Shown one piece after another: positions 54,097 to 62,441 of a stretch of 64,000 bases of DNA. The stretch is from the NCBI RefSeq assembly GCF_035994185.1, contig NZ_CP108538.1, positions 2,790,001 through 2,854,000 of the forward strand, in the 5' to 3' direction. Both the position numbers and the translations under genes were made by a program. The notes under the pieces were generated by a model, which was not told the DNA's origin, did no database searches, and saw only the letters and a list, made by a program, of their open reading frames with translations. Position 1 is the stretch's first letter, and every line of letters starts with the position of its first letter. Source of the stretch: Streptomyces sp. NBC_01217 (GTDB lineage: Bacteria; Actinomycetota; Actinomycetes; Streptomycetales; Streptomycetaceae).

Positions 54097-55110
54097 CTAC
54101 TCGCGCGCCGTGGACGTCGAGCTCATGTCCGGGTACCGGTCCCCCGCCACCCGCCCCGCGATCGGCTCCAGCAGCGCCAGCTCCTCGGTGGTCAGCGTGA
54201 GCCGGGTGGCGCCCACGTTCTCCAGCAGGCGGCTGCTCTTGCGGGTGCCCGGGATCGGCACCACGGTCAGGCCGTGCACCTGCGCCCGCTGGTGCACCCA
54301 GGCGAGCGCCACCTGCGCGGCCGACGCCCCGTGCGCCGCGGCGATCTTGTGGACGGGCTCCAGCAGGGCGGCGTTCGTCTTCGCGTTGTCGCCCGTGAAG
54401 CGCGGCTGGTACTTGCGGAAGTCGCTCTCCGACAGGTCCTTGGCCGCGTCCGCGAACGCCCCGGTCAAGAAGCCCCGGCCGAGCGGCGAGTACGGCACGA
54501 CGGTCACCCCGAGCTCGACGGCTGCGGGCACGGCGCTGCGCTCGACGTCCCGGCTGAAGAGCGACCACTCGGACTGCAGGGCGGCGATCGGGTGCACGGC
54601 GTACGCCTCGCGCAGCTCCGCGCCGGTCACCTCGCTCAGCCCGAGCTGCTTGACCTTGCCCTGCTGCACCAGCTCGGCCATCGCACCGACGGACTCGGCC
54701 AGCGGAACGGCCGGGTCGCGGCGGTGCATGTAGTAGAGGTCGATGACGTCGGTGTTCAGGCGGCGCAGGCTGTCCTCGACGGCCTGGCGGATGTACGCGG
54801 GGTCGTTGCGCACTCCCCGGTACTGCGGGTCGTCGGTCCGCTCTATGGCGAACTTCGTGGCGAGGGTGATCTCGTCCCGGTGCGCGCCGACGAACGGGGC
54901 GAGGAACGTCTCGTTGGCGCCGCGACCGTATACATCCGCGGTGTCGAAGAGCGTGACGCCCGCCGACAGCGCCGTCTCCAGCGTCTCGCGGGCGGCGGAC
55001 TCATCGGTCTCACCGTAGAACTCGCTCATGCCCATGCAGCCGAGCCCCTGCACGCCGACCTGCGGGCCGCCGCTGCCGAGCTCCACGGTGGTGATCTTGT
55101 TGTCAGTCAT
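54097..55110 (-). CDS. aldo/keto reductase
   Basis: A 337-residue NADPH-dependent oxidoreductase. It has LGCMGMSEFYG at the start, LFDTADVYGRGANE (catalytic Asp and Tyr), LATKFAI (Lys), DLYYMHRRDP (His) and VVPIPGTRKSSRLLENV (cofactor loop). Start ATG 55110 overlaps the MerR stop (ATGA). It forms an operon with its MerR regulator under a MerR-type operator; the inducer is probably a reactive carbonyl or redox stress. Confidence 0.93.
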   Translation of the reverse strand: MTDNKITTVELGSGGPQVGVQGLGCMGMSEFYGETDESAARETLETALSAGVTLFDTADVYGRGANETFLAPFVGAHRDEITLATKFAIERTDDPQYRGVRNDPAYIRQAVEDSLRRLNTDVIDLYYMHRRDPAVPLAESVGAMAELVQQGKVKQLGLSEVTGAELREAYAVHPIAALQSEWSLFSRDVERSAVPAAVELGVTVVPYSPLGRGFLTGAFADAAKDLSESDFRKYQPRFTGDNAKTNAALLEPVHKIAAAHGASAAQVALAWVHQRAQVHGLTVVPIPGTRKSSRLLENVGATRLTLTTEELALLEPIAGRVAGDRYPDMSSTSTARE

Positions 55111-55562
55111 GAGGCACAGGGCCTTTCCGGCGCCCGTCGGGCACTCGCATAGAAGTCGATCTTGTGGTCGAGAACGGCGAGGGTGTCCTGGAGCTCCGCG
55201 ATCCGCGTCCTCACGTCGCGGCGGGTCGCCTCCAGCAGCTCCTGCCGTTCCTCGAAGGTGTGCTCGCCCTCGCGCAGCAGCTCCGCGTACCGGACCATGT
55301 CGGCGACCGGCATCCCGGTCAGCCGCAGCTTGCCGACGAAGGCCAGCCAGTCCAGATCCCGGTTGGTGAAGCGGCGCTGCCCGGTGTGCGACCGGTCGAC
55401 GTGCGGCATCAGCCCGATCCGCTCGTACCAGCGCAGGGTGTGCGCGGTGAGCCCGGTGAATTCGGCGACCTCGCTGATGGTGTAGCGGTCCTGCCCCTCG
55501 GGACGCGGATGCACCCTGGGCGCCGCCGCGCATACGTCCACCTTCGCAGAAGTGCTCTCCAT
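55107..55562 (-). CDS. MerR-family regulator of the aldo/keto reductase operon
   Basis: A 151-residue regulator. It has YTISEVAEFTGLTAHTLRWYERIGLMPHV, RFTNRDLDWLAFVGKLRLTGMPV and a C-terminal dimer coiled coil ending in RIAELQDTLAVLDHKIDFYAS. The ATG at 55562 is best placed relative to the GGAGGG site; GTG 55565 and ATG 55571 are alternatives. The regulator comes first, then the reductase, so it autoregulates. Confidence 0.9.
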   Translation of the reverse strand: MESTSAKVDVCAAAPRVHPRPEGQDRYTISEVAEFTGLTAHTLRWYERIGLMPHVDRSHTGQRRFTNRDLDWLAFVGKLRLTGMPVADMVRYAELLREGEHTFEERQELLEATRRDVRTRIAELQDTLAVLDHKIDFYASARRAPERPCAS

Positions 55563-55592
55563 CACCGTCATGCCCTCCACGCTAGAACCTTG

Positions 55593-55602
55593 GAGTGCAC
55601 TC
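55593..55602 (-). promoter_or_regulatory. MerR operator of the aldo/keto reductase operon
   Basis: Core palindrome gagtgcactc, within an 18-bp near-perfect dyad (cttggagtgcactcgaag), 31 bp upstream of the MerR start. On the reverse strand it sits between ttgctt and tctagc boxes. Confidence 0.6.
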
Positions 55603-55688
55603 GAAGCAAGCGCAACCGGCAACGGGTTTCGGAGGCGGCCGGGTGACCCCCTCGGAGCCGCGCCGAGCGTCCCTTTAGGCTCGTACGC

Positions 55689-56510
55689 ATGCACAGCCTG
55701 GCGATGATCGAGAACTGGCCCGTCCACACCGCGGCGGCCGCCGTCGTACGAGCGGACGGCGCCGTCGTCGGTACGCACGGCCCGACCGCGCACCGATTCC
55801 CGCTCGCCTCCGTCACCAAGCCGCTCGCGGCCTACGCGGCGCTCTTGGCGTACGAGGAGGGGGCGGTCGAGCTCGACGAGCCGGCCGGGCCCGAGGGGTC
55901 CACCGTGCGGCATCTGCTCGCGCACACCAGTGGGCTCGCCTTCGACGAGCACCGGGTGACGGCCGCTCCCGGCACCCGGCGGCTCTACTCCAACGCGGGC
56001 TTCGAGGTGCTCGGCGACCACATCGCCAAGGCCACCGACATCCCGTTCCCGGAGTACGTGCGCCAGGCGGTGCTGGAGCCGCTGGGGATGACGGCGACCA
56101 CGGTGGACGGCTCGCCCGCCAAGGACGGTGTCTCGACCGTCGACGATCTCGTACGGTTCGCGGCCGAGGTGCAGGCGCCGCGGCTGCTCGACCCGCGTAC
56201 GGTGCTGGCCGCGCAGACCGTCGTACACCCCGGCCTGAAGGGTGTGCTGCCGGGCTACGGCCACCAGAACCCCAACGACTGGGGACTCGGCTTCGAGATC
56301 CGGGACTCCAAGTCGCCGCACTGGACGGGCGCTTCGTCGTCCCCGGCGACCTTCGGGCACTTCGGGCAGTCCGGGACGTTCCTGTGGATCGACCCGGTCG
56401 CGGGCGCGGCCTGCGTCGCACTCACCGACCGGGCCTTCGGGCCGTGGGCGGTCGAGGCGTGGCCGGTGTTCACGGATGCGGTGCTCGCGGAGCTCCGTTC
56501 CGGCCACTGA
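55689..56510 (+). CDS. serine hydrolase (beta-lactamase/DD-peptidase fold)
   Basis: A 273-residue class C beta-lactamase-like hydrolase. It has SVTK with Ser41 and Lys44, YSN near 100 (RLYSNAGFEVLG), and HFGQSG near 230 as the third motif. There is no signal peptide, so it acts in the cytoplasm, probably as an esterase or peptidase. Its last 41 bp overlap the convergent ATPase gene. Confidence 0.85.
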   Translation: MHSLAMIENWPVHTAAAAVVRADGAVVGTHGPTAHRFPLASVTKPLAAYAALLAYEEGAVELDEPAGPEGSTVRHLLAHTSGLAFDEHRVTAAPGTRRLYSNAGFEVLGDHIAKATDIPFPEYVRQAVLEPLGMTATTVDGSPAKDGVSTVDDLVRFAAEVQAPRLLDPRTVLAAQTVVHPGLKGVLPGYGHQNPNDWGLGFEIRDSKSPHWTGASSSPATFGHFGQSGTFLWIDPVAGAACVALTDRAFGPWAVEAWPVFTDAVLAELRSGH

Positions 56511-56961
56511 GCCACGTCCCCTCCGGCCGGTCCGCCGCCTTCGCGGCCAGACACTCGAACCACACCGTCTTGCCGGTGCCGTCGCGGCGCGGCTCCACGC
56601 CCCAGCCGTCGGTGAGCGCGTCGACCAGGAGCAACCCGCGCCCGCCCTCGCCGAGTTCGTCATCACCCGTGGCCACGCAGGGAAGTTGACGGAAGCCGTC
56701 CGCCACCTCGACGCGAACACCCCGGCCCGGGAGCAGGAAGATGAATGTCTGGCAGCGGCGGCCGGGGACGTGCCGTACGACATTCGCGATCAGTTCGGTG
56801 AGTGCCAGCTCGGCCGCGTCGGCCACCTCGCAAAGATCCCAGCCGGTGAGGTAGAGCCGCAGGATGTGGCGCAGATGCCGCGCGGAGTGCTCACCCACCG
56901 CGAAATCGGCGTGATAGTTCGGCTCCACGCCGTCCTTCGGTAAAGCAGTTGCTTCATTCAT
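56470..56961 (-). CDS. ATP-binding (HATPase_c_2) protein of an XRE/DUF397 trio
   Basis: A 163-residue anti-sigma-like ATPase. It has the N-box AELALTELIANVVRHV, VRVEVADGF (G1) and EGGRGLLLVDALTDGWG (G2). Such proteins sit beside DUF5753 XRE and DUF397 proteins in hundreds of Streptomyces loci (for example the whiJ and abaA regions) and are thought to control differentiation. Divergent from the XRE gene with 83 bp between. Confidence 0.88.
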   Translation of the reverse strand: MNEATALPKDGVEPNYHADFAVGEHSARHLRHILRLYLTGWDLCEVADAAELALTELIANVVRHVPGRRCQTFIFLLPGRGVRVEVADGFRQLPCVATGDDELGEGGRGLLLVDALTDGWGVEPRRDGTGKTVWFECLAAKAADRPEGTWLSGRNGAPRAPHP

Positions 56962-57044
56962 GCCACCAGCGTGCAATGCGTTGATTACGCTCGGCTACGT
57001 ACCGAAACGAACGCCGCGAGGCGTTGCAGGCCGGAGGTCCCCAC

Positions 57045-57869
57045 GTGGCCAACATCCACACGCTCGACCCGAGCGCTTCCCCGCTGGACTACTACGGCTG
57101 GGAGCTGCGCCGCCAGAGAGAAGCCCACAGCCTCAAGCAGGGCCAGCTCGGCGACATCATCTTCTGCACCGGCTCCCTGATCGGCCAGATCGAGACCACG
57201 AAGAAGATCCCCACCCGCGACTTCTCCGAGCGAGTGGACGCCGCACTCGGCACGGACGGAGTGTTCTCGCGCCTGGTCGGCCTCGTCCTGCGCAGCCAAC
57301 TGCCCACCTGGTTCCAGCCGTACGCGGACATGGAGGCGCGTGCGACGTACATCTCCACGTACCAGGCGCAGTTGGTGTACGGGCTCCTCCAGACAGAGGA
57401 GTACGCGCGGGCGCTGCTCGGTGTCGATCACCCGAGCAAAGTTGACGAGATGGTGGCGGCCCGTCTGGACCGCCAGCGGATACTGAAGCGCGAGAATCCG
57501 CCCGCCTTGTGGGTCGTCCTGAGCGAGGCCGCATTGCACCAGGAGGTTGGCGGCCGCGTCGTCATGCACGCGCAACTGACACGCCTGTTGGACTTCCGCG
57601 ACGACCCCTGGGTGCATATCCAGGTGCTTCCGTTCTCCGTCGGCCAGCACACGGGAATGATGGGGTCGTTCAACCTTCTCCGGTTCGATGACGACCCCGA
57701 TCTCTTCTACGTGGAGAGCTACGACCAGGGCCACATGACCGCCAATCCCCAGGTGATCAAGGAGCGTTCGGTCGGCTACGCTCGTTTACAAGCCACTGCC
57801 CTCTCCCCCGAGGACTCGGCGACACTGATCGCTCGTGTGATGGAGGAACGCTATGGGGACCAGCCATGA
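57045..57869 (+). CDS. XRE-family regulator with DUF5753 (Scr1/WhiJ-like)
   Basis: A 274-residue regulator. The HTH covers residues 10-70 (YGWELRRQREAHSLKQGQLGDIIFCTGSLIGQIE). The DUF5753 domain has TYQAQLVYGLLQTEEYARALL, RQRILKRENPPALWVVLSEAALHQEVGG and IQVLPFSVGQHTGMMGSFNLL (pieces). The GTG at 57045 has GGAGG upstream. It overlaps the DUF397 gene by 17 bp. DUF5753 proteins are DNA-binding partners of DUF397 proteins. Confidence 0.92.
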   Translation: MANIHTLDPSASPLDYYGWELRRQREAHSLKQGQLGDIIFCTGSLIGQIETTKKIPTRDFSERVDAALGTDGVFSRLVGLVLRSQLPTWFQPYADMEARATYISTYQAQLVYGLLQTEEYARALLGVDHPSKVDEMVAARLDRQRILKRENPPALWVVLSEAALHQEVGGRVVMHAQLTRLLDFRDDPWVHIQVLPFSVGQHTGMMGSFNLLRFDDDPDLFYVESYDQGHMTANPQVIKERSVGYARLQATALSPEDSATLIARVMEERYGDQP

Positions 57870-58047
57870 CCTGGCCGAAGCACAGTGGCGCAAGTCCAGT
57901 TACAGCGGAACCAGCGGCGGCGACTGCGTCGAGGTCGTCGACGGTCTCCCCTGCGCCGTCCCCGTCCGCGACAGCAAGAACCCCGGCGGCCCCGTCCTGA
58001 TGGTCGGAGCCGACGCCTGGCGCACCTTCGTGGACGGGCTCCGGTAG
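57853..58047 (+). CDS. DUF397 small protein (WhiJ-system partner)
   Basis: A 64-residue DUF397 protein. It has AQWRKSSYSGTSGGDCVEV and VPVRDSKNPGGPVL, the family signature. Coupled to the XRE gene by overlapping codons. In the whiJ system the DUF397 partner counteracts the XRE repressor. Confidence 0.93.
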   Translation: MGTSHDLAEAQWRKSSYSGTSGGDCVEVVDGLPCAVPVRDSKNPGGPVLMVGADAWRTFVDGLR

Positions 58048-58060
58048 ATCACCGGAGCGC

Positions 58061-58717
58061 TCAGGCCGACAGCTCCCAGATCAGCACCTCGGCCGTGTCC
58101 TGCGCCACCAGTTCAAGGCCCTCCTCGCCGGTGATCCGGACCGAGTCGCCCGGCCCCAGTTCCTCGTTGCCGAGCCGTACGCCCCCGGTCACCACGTGGA
58201 TGTACGCCCGTGCCGCGTCCGGGACCGCCGTGCGTTCCGCGGGGGCCAGTCTGCGTACGTGCAGCATCGCGCCCGCTTCCGGGAGGGCGTACGGGGTGGC
58301 GTCGGCTATGCCGGGAACGATCGTGTACGAGGGTTCGCCGCCCGGTTCGAGCGGGGCCAGCCACATCTGGATGAAGGTCAGCGGGGCGTCCCCGTCGTTG
58401 CGCTCGATGTGGCGTACTCCGGCGGCGGCGCTGAGGTGCTGGAGGTCCCCGGGCCGTACGACCGTGGCGTGGCCGGCCGAATCACGGTGGGTCAGCTCGC
58501 CCTCGACGACCCAGGTGACGATCTCCGTATGGCTGTGCGGGTGCTCGTCGAAGCCCGCGCCGGGCGCGAGGTGTTCAAAGTTGCATGCCAGGACCGCGCC
58601 GAAGCGCAGATTGTCCGGGTCGTAGAAGCTGCCGAAGGAGAAGGCGTGCCGGGACAGGATGCCTGCGGCCTCGTCCCCGCCGAGGAAGCGGTCTTCGGCG
58701 CGGTGTACGGAAATCAC
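58061..58717 (-). CDS. pirin-family protein
   Basis: A 218-residue bicupin. It has SVHRAEDRFLG, SFGSFYDPDNLRFG, GAGFDEHPHSHTEIVTWVVEGEL (metal-binding His, His and Glu) and DLQHLSAAAGVRHIERN. Pirins bind Fe and some act as quercetinases. GTG start at 58717. Converges with the DUF397 gene 13 bp away. Confidence 0.9.
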   Translation of the reverse strand: MISVHRAEDRFLGGDEAAGILSRHAFSFGSFYDPDNLRFGAVLACNFEHLAPGAGFDEHPHSHTEIVTWVVEGELTHRDSAGHATVVRPGDLQHLSAAAGVRHIERNDGDAPLTFIQMWLAPLEPGGEPSYTIVPGIADATPYALPEAGAMLHVRRLAPAERTAVPDAARAYIHVVTGGVRLGNEELGPGDSVRITGEEGLELVAQDTAEVLIWELSA

Positions 58718-58827
58718 CCGCCCACGGTAGCCCTGCCGGAGCGCTGAGGGATCCCCCGGCGGATACTCGGCAGTACGACCCGCTGCCGCCCCGGCCCTCC
58801 GTGCACACGGTCCGATAAGGCAGTCTT

Positions 58828-60033
58828 GTGTCCGTGCCCCGACCCGATCCTGAGCAGCCCGCTGCGAACGCCGCCCACCTGCATGCCGCGACCCTGAAAA
58901 GGCTGGAGCAGTCCTCCGGCCGGCTGGCCGCCAATGCGATCGCCCGCATGGACGAGTCACTGCCGTGGTACCGGGCGATGCCACCGGAGAACCGTTCCTG
59001 GATCGGCCTGGTGGCCCAGGCCGGGATCGCGGCGTTCACCGAGTGGTTCCGGCATCCGGAGACCCCGCAGGCCATCTCGACCGATGTGTTCGGCACGGCC
59101 CCGCGCGAGCTGACCCGGGCGATCACCCTGCGGCAGACCGTCGAGATGGTGCGTACGACGATCGAGGTCATGGAGGCCGCGATCGAGGAGGTCGCCGCGC
59201 CCGGCGACGAGTCGGTGCTGCGTGAGGCGCTGCTCGTCTACGCGCGTGAGATCGCCTTCGCCACTGCCCAGGTGTACGCGCAGGCCGCCGAGGCCCGCGG
59301 CGCCTGGGACGCCCGGCTGGAATCGCTCGTGGTGAACGCGGTGCTGTCCGGCGAGGCCGACGAGGGCGCCGTGTCCCGGGCCGCGGCGCTCGGCTGGAAC
59401 TCCCCCGAGCATGTCTGCGTACTGCTGGGTACGGCCCCGGACGGTGACAGCGAGCTGACCGTGGAGGCGATCCGGCGGGCCGCCCGGCACGCGAAGCTCC
59501 AGGTCCTGACCGGGGTGCTCGGCAACCGCCTCGTAGTCATCGCGGGCGGCAGCGACAACCCGCTGCATGTCGCGAAGGCGCTGATCGGCCCGTACGCGGC
59601 CGGTCCCGTCGTCGCCGGGCCCGTGGTGCCCGACCTGCTGGCGGCCACCCGGTCCGCGCAGGCCGCGGCCGCCGGGCTCAGGGCGTGCGGTGCCTGGCAG
59701 GACGCCCCGCGGCCGGTGCTGGCCGATGATCTGCTGCCGGAGCGCGCGATGGCGGGAGACCCTGCCGCACGGGACCAATTGGTGGAGGAGATCTACAGAC
59801 CGCTGGAGGAGGCGGGGTCCGCACTCCTGGAGACGCTGAGCGTGTATCTGGAGCAGGCGAGCAGCCTGGAGGGTGCGGCCAGGATGTTGTTCGTCCACCC
59901 CAACACCGTGCGCTACCGGCTACGACGTGTGACTGACGTCACCGGATGGTCACCGTCCGATGTCCGCTCTGCGTTCACGCTCCGAATCGCCCTGATCCTG
60001 GGGCGCTTGGCTGCGAGAGATCCCCAGTCCTAG
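58828..60033 (+). CDS. fasR: FasR-type PucR-family activator of fatty acid synthesis
   Basis: A 401-residue regulator. The N-terminal region has RMDESLPWYRAMPPENRSWIG and FTEWFRHPE, followed by a GGDEF-like middle. The C-terminal PucR HTH has LSVYLEQASSLEGAARMLFVHPNTVRYRLRRV. Its position immediately upstream of fabD matches S. coelicolor FasR, which activates the fabDHPF operon. GTG start at 58828. The 89-bp gap to fabD holds an inverted repeat. Confidence 0.92.
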   Translation: MSVPRPDPEQPAANAAHLHAATLKRLEQSSGRLAANAIARMDESLPWYRAMPPENRSWIGLVAQAGIAAFTEWFRHPETPQAISTDVFGTAPRELTRAITLRQTVEMVRTTIEVMEAAIEEVAAPGDESVLREALLVYAREIAFATAQVYAQAAEARGAWDARLESLVVNAVLSGEADEGAVSRAAALGWNSPEHVCVLLGTAPDGDSELTVEAIRRAARHAKLQVLTGVLGNRLVVIAGGSDNPLHVAKALIGPYAAGPVVAGPVVPDLLAATRSAQAAAAGLRACGAWQDAPRPVLADDLLPERAMAGDPAARDQLVEEIYRPLEEAGSALLETLSVYLEQASSLEGAARMLFVHPNTVRYRLRRVTDVTGWSPSDVRSAFTLRIALILGRLAARDPQS

Positions 60034-60035
60034 AC

Positions 60036-60056
60036 TTTTGTCAGACATCAACAATT
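60036..60056 (+). promoter_or_regulatory. possible FasR operator upstream of fabD
   Basis: An imperfect inverted repeat ttttgt - 9 nt - acaatt within 3 to 24 bp of the fasR stop. Position suits activator binding at the fabD promoter, but the exact FasR site is not known to me. Confidence 0.35.
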
Positions 60057-60122
60057 CCCCATACGGTTCTTCGTCCCTGTCCCCACGGGTGTTCCGGACC
60101 GTTCACAAGAGAGAGTGTGAGG

Positions 60123-61037
60123 GTGCTCGTACTCGTCGCTCCCGGCCAAGGCGCTCAGACGCCCGGCTTCCTGACTCCCTGGCTCGACCTCCCCGGTGCC
60201 GCCGACCGCATCGCGGCCTGGTCCGACGCCATCGGACTCGACCTCGCCCACTACGGGACCGAGGCCGACGCGGAGGAGATCCGTGACACCGCGGTGGCGC
60301 AGCCCCTGCTGGTCGCCGCCGGTCTGCTGTCCGCCGCCGCGCTCAACGCGTCGCCCGACATCGTCGCAGGTCACAGCGTGGGTGAGATCACCGCAGCCGC
60401 CCTCGCCGGAGTCATCGAAGACGAGGCCGCACTCCGTCTCGTACGGACCCGTGGGCTCGCCATGGCCGACGCCGCGGCGGTCACCGAGACCGGCATGGCG
60501 GCGCTGCTCGGCGGCGACCCCGAGGTGACGGTCCCGCACCTGCGGAAGCTCGGGCTGACCCCGGCGAACGTGAACGGGGGCGGCCAGATCGTCGCCGCCG
60601 GCACCGCCGCGCAGATCGCCGCGCTGACCGAGGACAAGCCCGAGGGCGTGCGCCGTGTGGTGCCCCTCAAGGTCGCCGGTGCCTTCCACACGCACCACAT
60701 GGCGCCCGCGGTCGACCGGCTGCGCGAGGCCGCCCTGGAGCTGAAGATCAGCGACCCGACCGTGACATATGTCTCCAACGCCGACGGAGCCACGGTCACC
60801 ATCGGCGACGACGTCATCTCGCGGCTGGTCGGCCAGGTGGCCAACCCGGTCCGCTGGGACCTGTGCATGGAGACCTTCAAGAAGCTGGGCGTCACGGCTC
60901 TCATCGAGGCGTGCCCCGGTGGCACCCTCACGGGTCTCGCCAAGCGCGCGCTGCCCGGTGTGCAGACCCTCGCGCTCAAGACCCCCGACGACCTCGACGC
61001 AGCCCGCGCGCTCATCACCGAGCACGCGGGCGCCTAA
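60123..61037 (+). CDS. fabD: malonyl-CoA:ACP transacylase
   Basis: A 304-residue enzyme that loads malonyl onto ACP. It has LVAPGQGAQTPGF at the start, nucleophile Ser85 in IVAGHSVGEITAAAL, VAGAFHTHHM (catalytic His) and ANPVRWDLCMETF. The GTG at 60123 is best placed after gagag; GTG 60117 is possible. First gene of the four-gene FAS II operon; fabH follows after 13 bp. Confidence 0.97.
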   Translation: MLVLVAPGQGAQTPGFLTPWLDLPGAADRIAAWSDAIGLDLAHYGTEADAEEIRDTAVAQPLLVAAGLLSAAALNASPDIVAGHSVGEITAAALAGVIEDEAALRLVRTRGLAMADAAAVTETGMAALLGGDPEVTVPHLRKLGLTPANVNGGGQIVAAGTAAQIAALTEDKPEGVRRVVPLKVAGAFHTHHMAPAVDRLREAALELKISDPTVTYVSNADGATVTIGDDVISRLVGQVANPVRWDLCMETFKKLGVTALIEACPGGTLTGLAKRALPGVQTLALKTPDDLDAARALITEHAGA

Positions 61038-61050
61038 GGAGCCCGAGAGC

Positions 61051-62052
61051 ATGTCGAAGATCAAGCCCAGCAAGGGCGCCCCGTACGCACGCATCATGGG
61101 TGTCGGCGGCTACCGTCCGACCCGTGTCGTGCCCAACGAGGTGATCCTCGAGACGATCGACTCGTCCGACGAGTGGATCCGCTCGCGCTCCGGCATCGCC
61201 ACCCGCCACTGGGCCTCCGAGGAGGAGACCGTGGCCGCGATGTCCGTCGAGGCGGCCGGAAAGGCCATCGCGGATGCCGGGATCACTCCCGAACAGATCG
61301 GCGCCGTGGTCGTCTCCACCGTCTCGCACTTCAAGCAGACCCCGGCCATCGCGACCGAGATCGCCCACAAGGTCGGCGCGGGCAAGCCCGCCGCCTTCGA
61401 CATCTCGGCCGGCTGCGCGGGCTTCGGCTACGGGCTGACCCTCGCCAAGGGCATGATCGTCGAGGGTTCGGCGGAGTACGTTCTCGTCATCGGCGTGGAG
61501 CGGCTCAGCGACCTCACCGACAAGGAGGACCGCGCGACGGCCTTCCTCTTCGGCGACGGCGCCGGCGCGGTCGTCGTCGGCCCCTCCAAGGTGCCCGCCA
61601 TAGGCCCCACCGTCTGGGGCTCCGAGGGCGACAAGTCCGACACGATCAAGCAGACCGTGGCGTGGGACGAGTTCCACGCCGAGCGCCCGGAGAAGTTCCC
61701 GGCCATCACGCAGGAGGGCCAGGCGGTCTTCCGCTGGGCCGTCTTCGAGATGGCGAAGGTCGCCCAGCAGGCGCTGGACGCGGCCGGGATCGCCCCGGAA
61801 GACCTGGACGTCTTCATTCCGCACCAGGCCAACATGCGGATCATCGACTCGATGGTGAAGACCCTGAAGCTGCCGGAGAACGTCACGGTCGCCCGTGACG
61901 TCGAAACCACCGGCAACACCTCCGCCGCCTCGATCCCGCTCGCTATGGAGCGGCTTCTGGCGACCGGTCAGGCGAAGAGCGGCGACACCGCGCTCGTCAT
62001 CGGCTTCGGGGCGGGTCTCGTCTACGCCGCGACGGTCGTTACTCTCCCCTAG
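61051..62052 (+). CDS. fabH: beta-ketoacyl-ACP synthase III
   Basis: A 333-residue initiating condensing enzyme. The triad is Cys122 in DISAGCAGFGYG, His258 in FIPHQANMRI and Asn289 in TTGNTSAASIP. It condenses acyl-CoA starters (including branched ones in Streptomyces) with malonyl-ACP. AAGGAG precedes the ATG. Confidence 0.97.
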   Translation: MSKIKPSKGAPYARIMGVGGYRPTRVVPNEVILETIDSSDEWIRSRSGIATRHWASEEETVAAMSVEAAGKAIADAGITPEQIGAVVVSTVSHFKQTPAIATEIAHKVGAGKPAAFDISAGCAGFGYGLTLAKGMIVEGSAEYVLVIGVERLSDLTDKEDRATAFLFGDGAGAVVVGPSKVPAIGPTVWGSEGDKSDTIKQTVAWDEFHAERPEKFPAITQEGQAVFRWAVFEMAKVAQQALDAAGIAPEDLDVFIPHQANMRIIDSMVKTLKLPENVTVARDVETTGNTSAASIPLAMERLLATGQAKSGDTALVIGFGAGLVYAATVVTLP

Positions 62053-62115
62053 GCACACCAGGCCTTTCGGCCCGGACGTCCAAACCCTGCAGATAAACAC
62101 CGAAGGAGCGCCAAC

Positions 62116-62364
62116 ATGGCCGCCACTCAGGAAGAGATCGTGACCGGTCTCGCCGAGATCGTCAACGAGATCGCCGGTATCCCGGTCGAGGACGTCCAGC
62201 TGGACAAGTCCTTCACCGACGACCTGGACGTCGACTCGCTGTCCATGGTCGAGGTCGTCGTCGCCGCCGAGGAGCGCTTCGACGTCAAGATCCCCGACGA
62301 GGACGTCAAGAACCTCAAGACGGTTGGCGACGCCGCCAGCTACATCCTCAAGCACCAGGCCTGA
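62116..62364 (+). CDS. acpP: acyl carrier protein
   Basis: An 82-residue ACP. Phosphopantetheine attaches to Ser41 in DVDSLSMVEV, with acidic helix II (EDVQLDKSFTDDLDVDSL) and ending YILKHQA. GAAGGAG lies upstream. Confidence 0.98.
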   Translation: MAATQEEIVTGLAEIVNEIAGIPVEDVQLDKSFTDDLDVDSLSMVEVVVAAEERFDVKIPDEDVKNLKTVGDAASYILKHQA

Positions 62365-62441
62365 TCAGGCCGGCTCCTGTGTCGCCACCCGGCGGTGGCG
62401 CCGCTGATTCACGACCCTCTACACGTGGAGAAGATTTTCCA

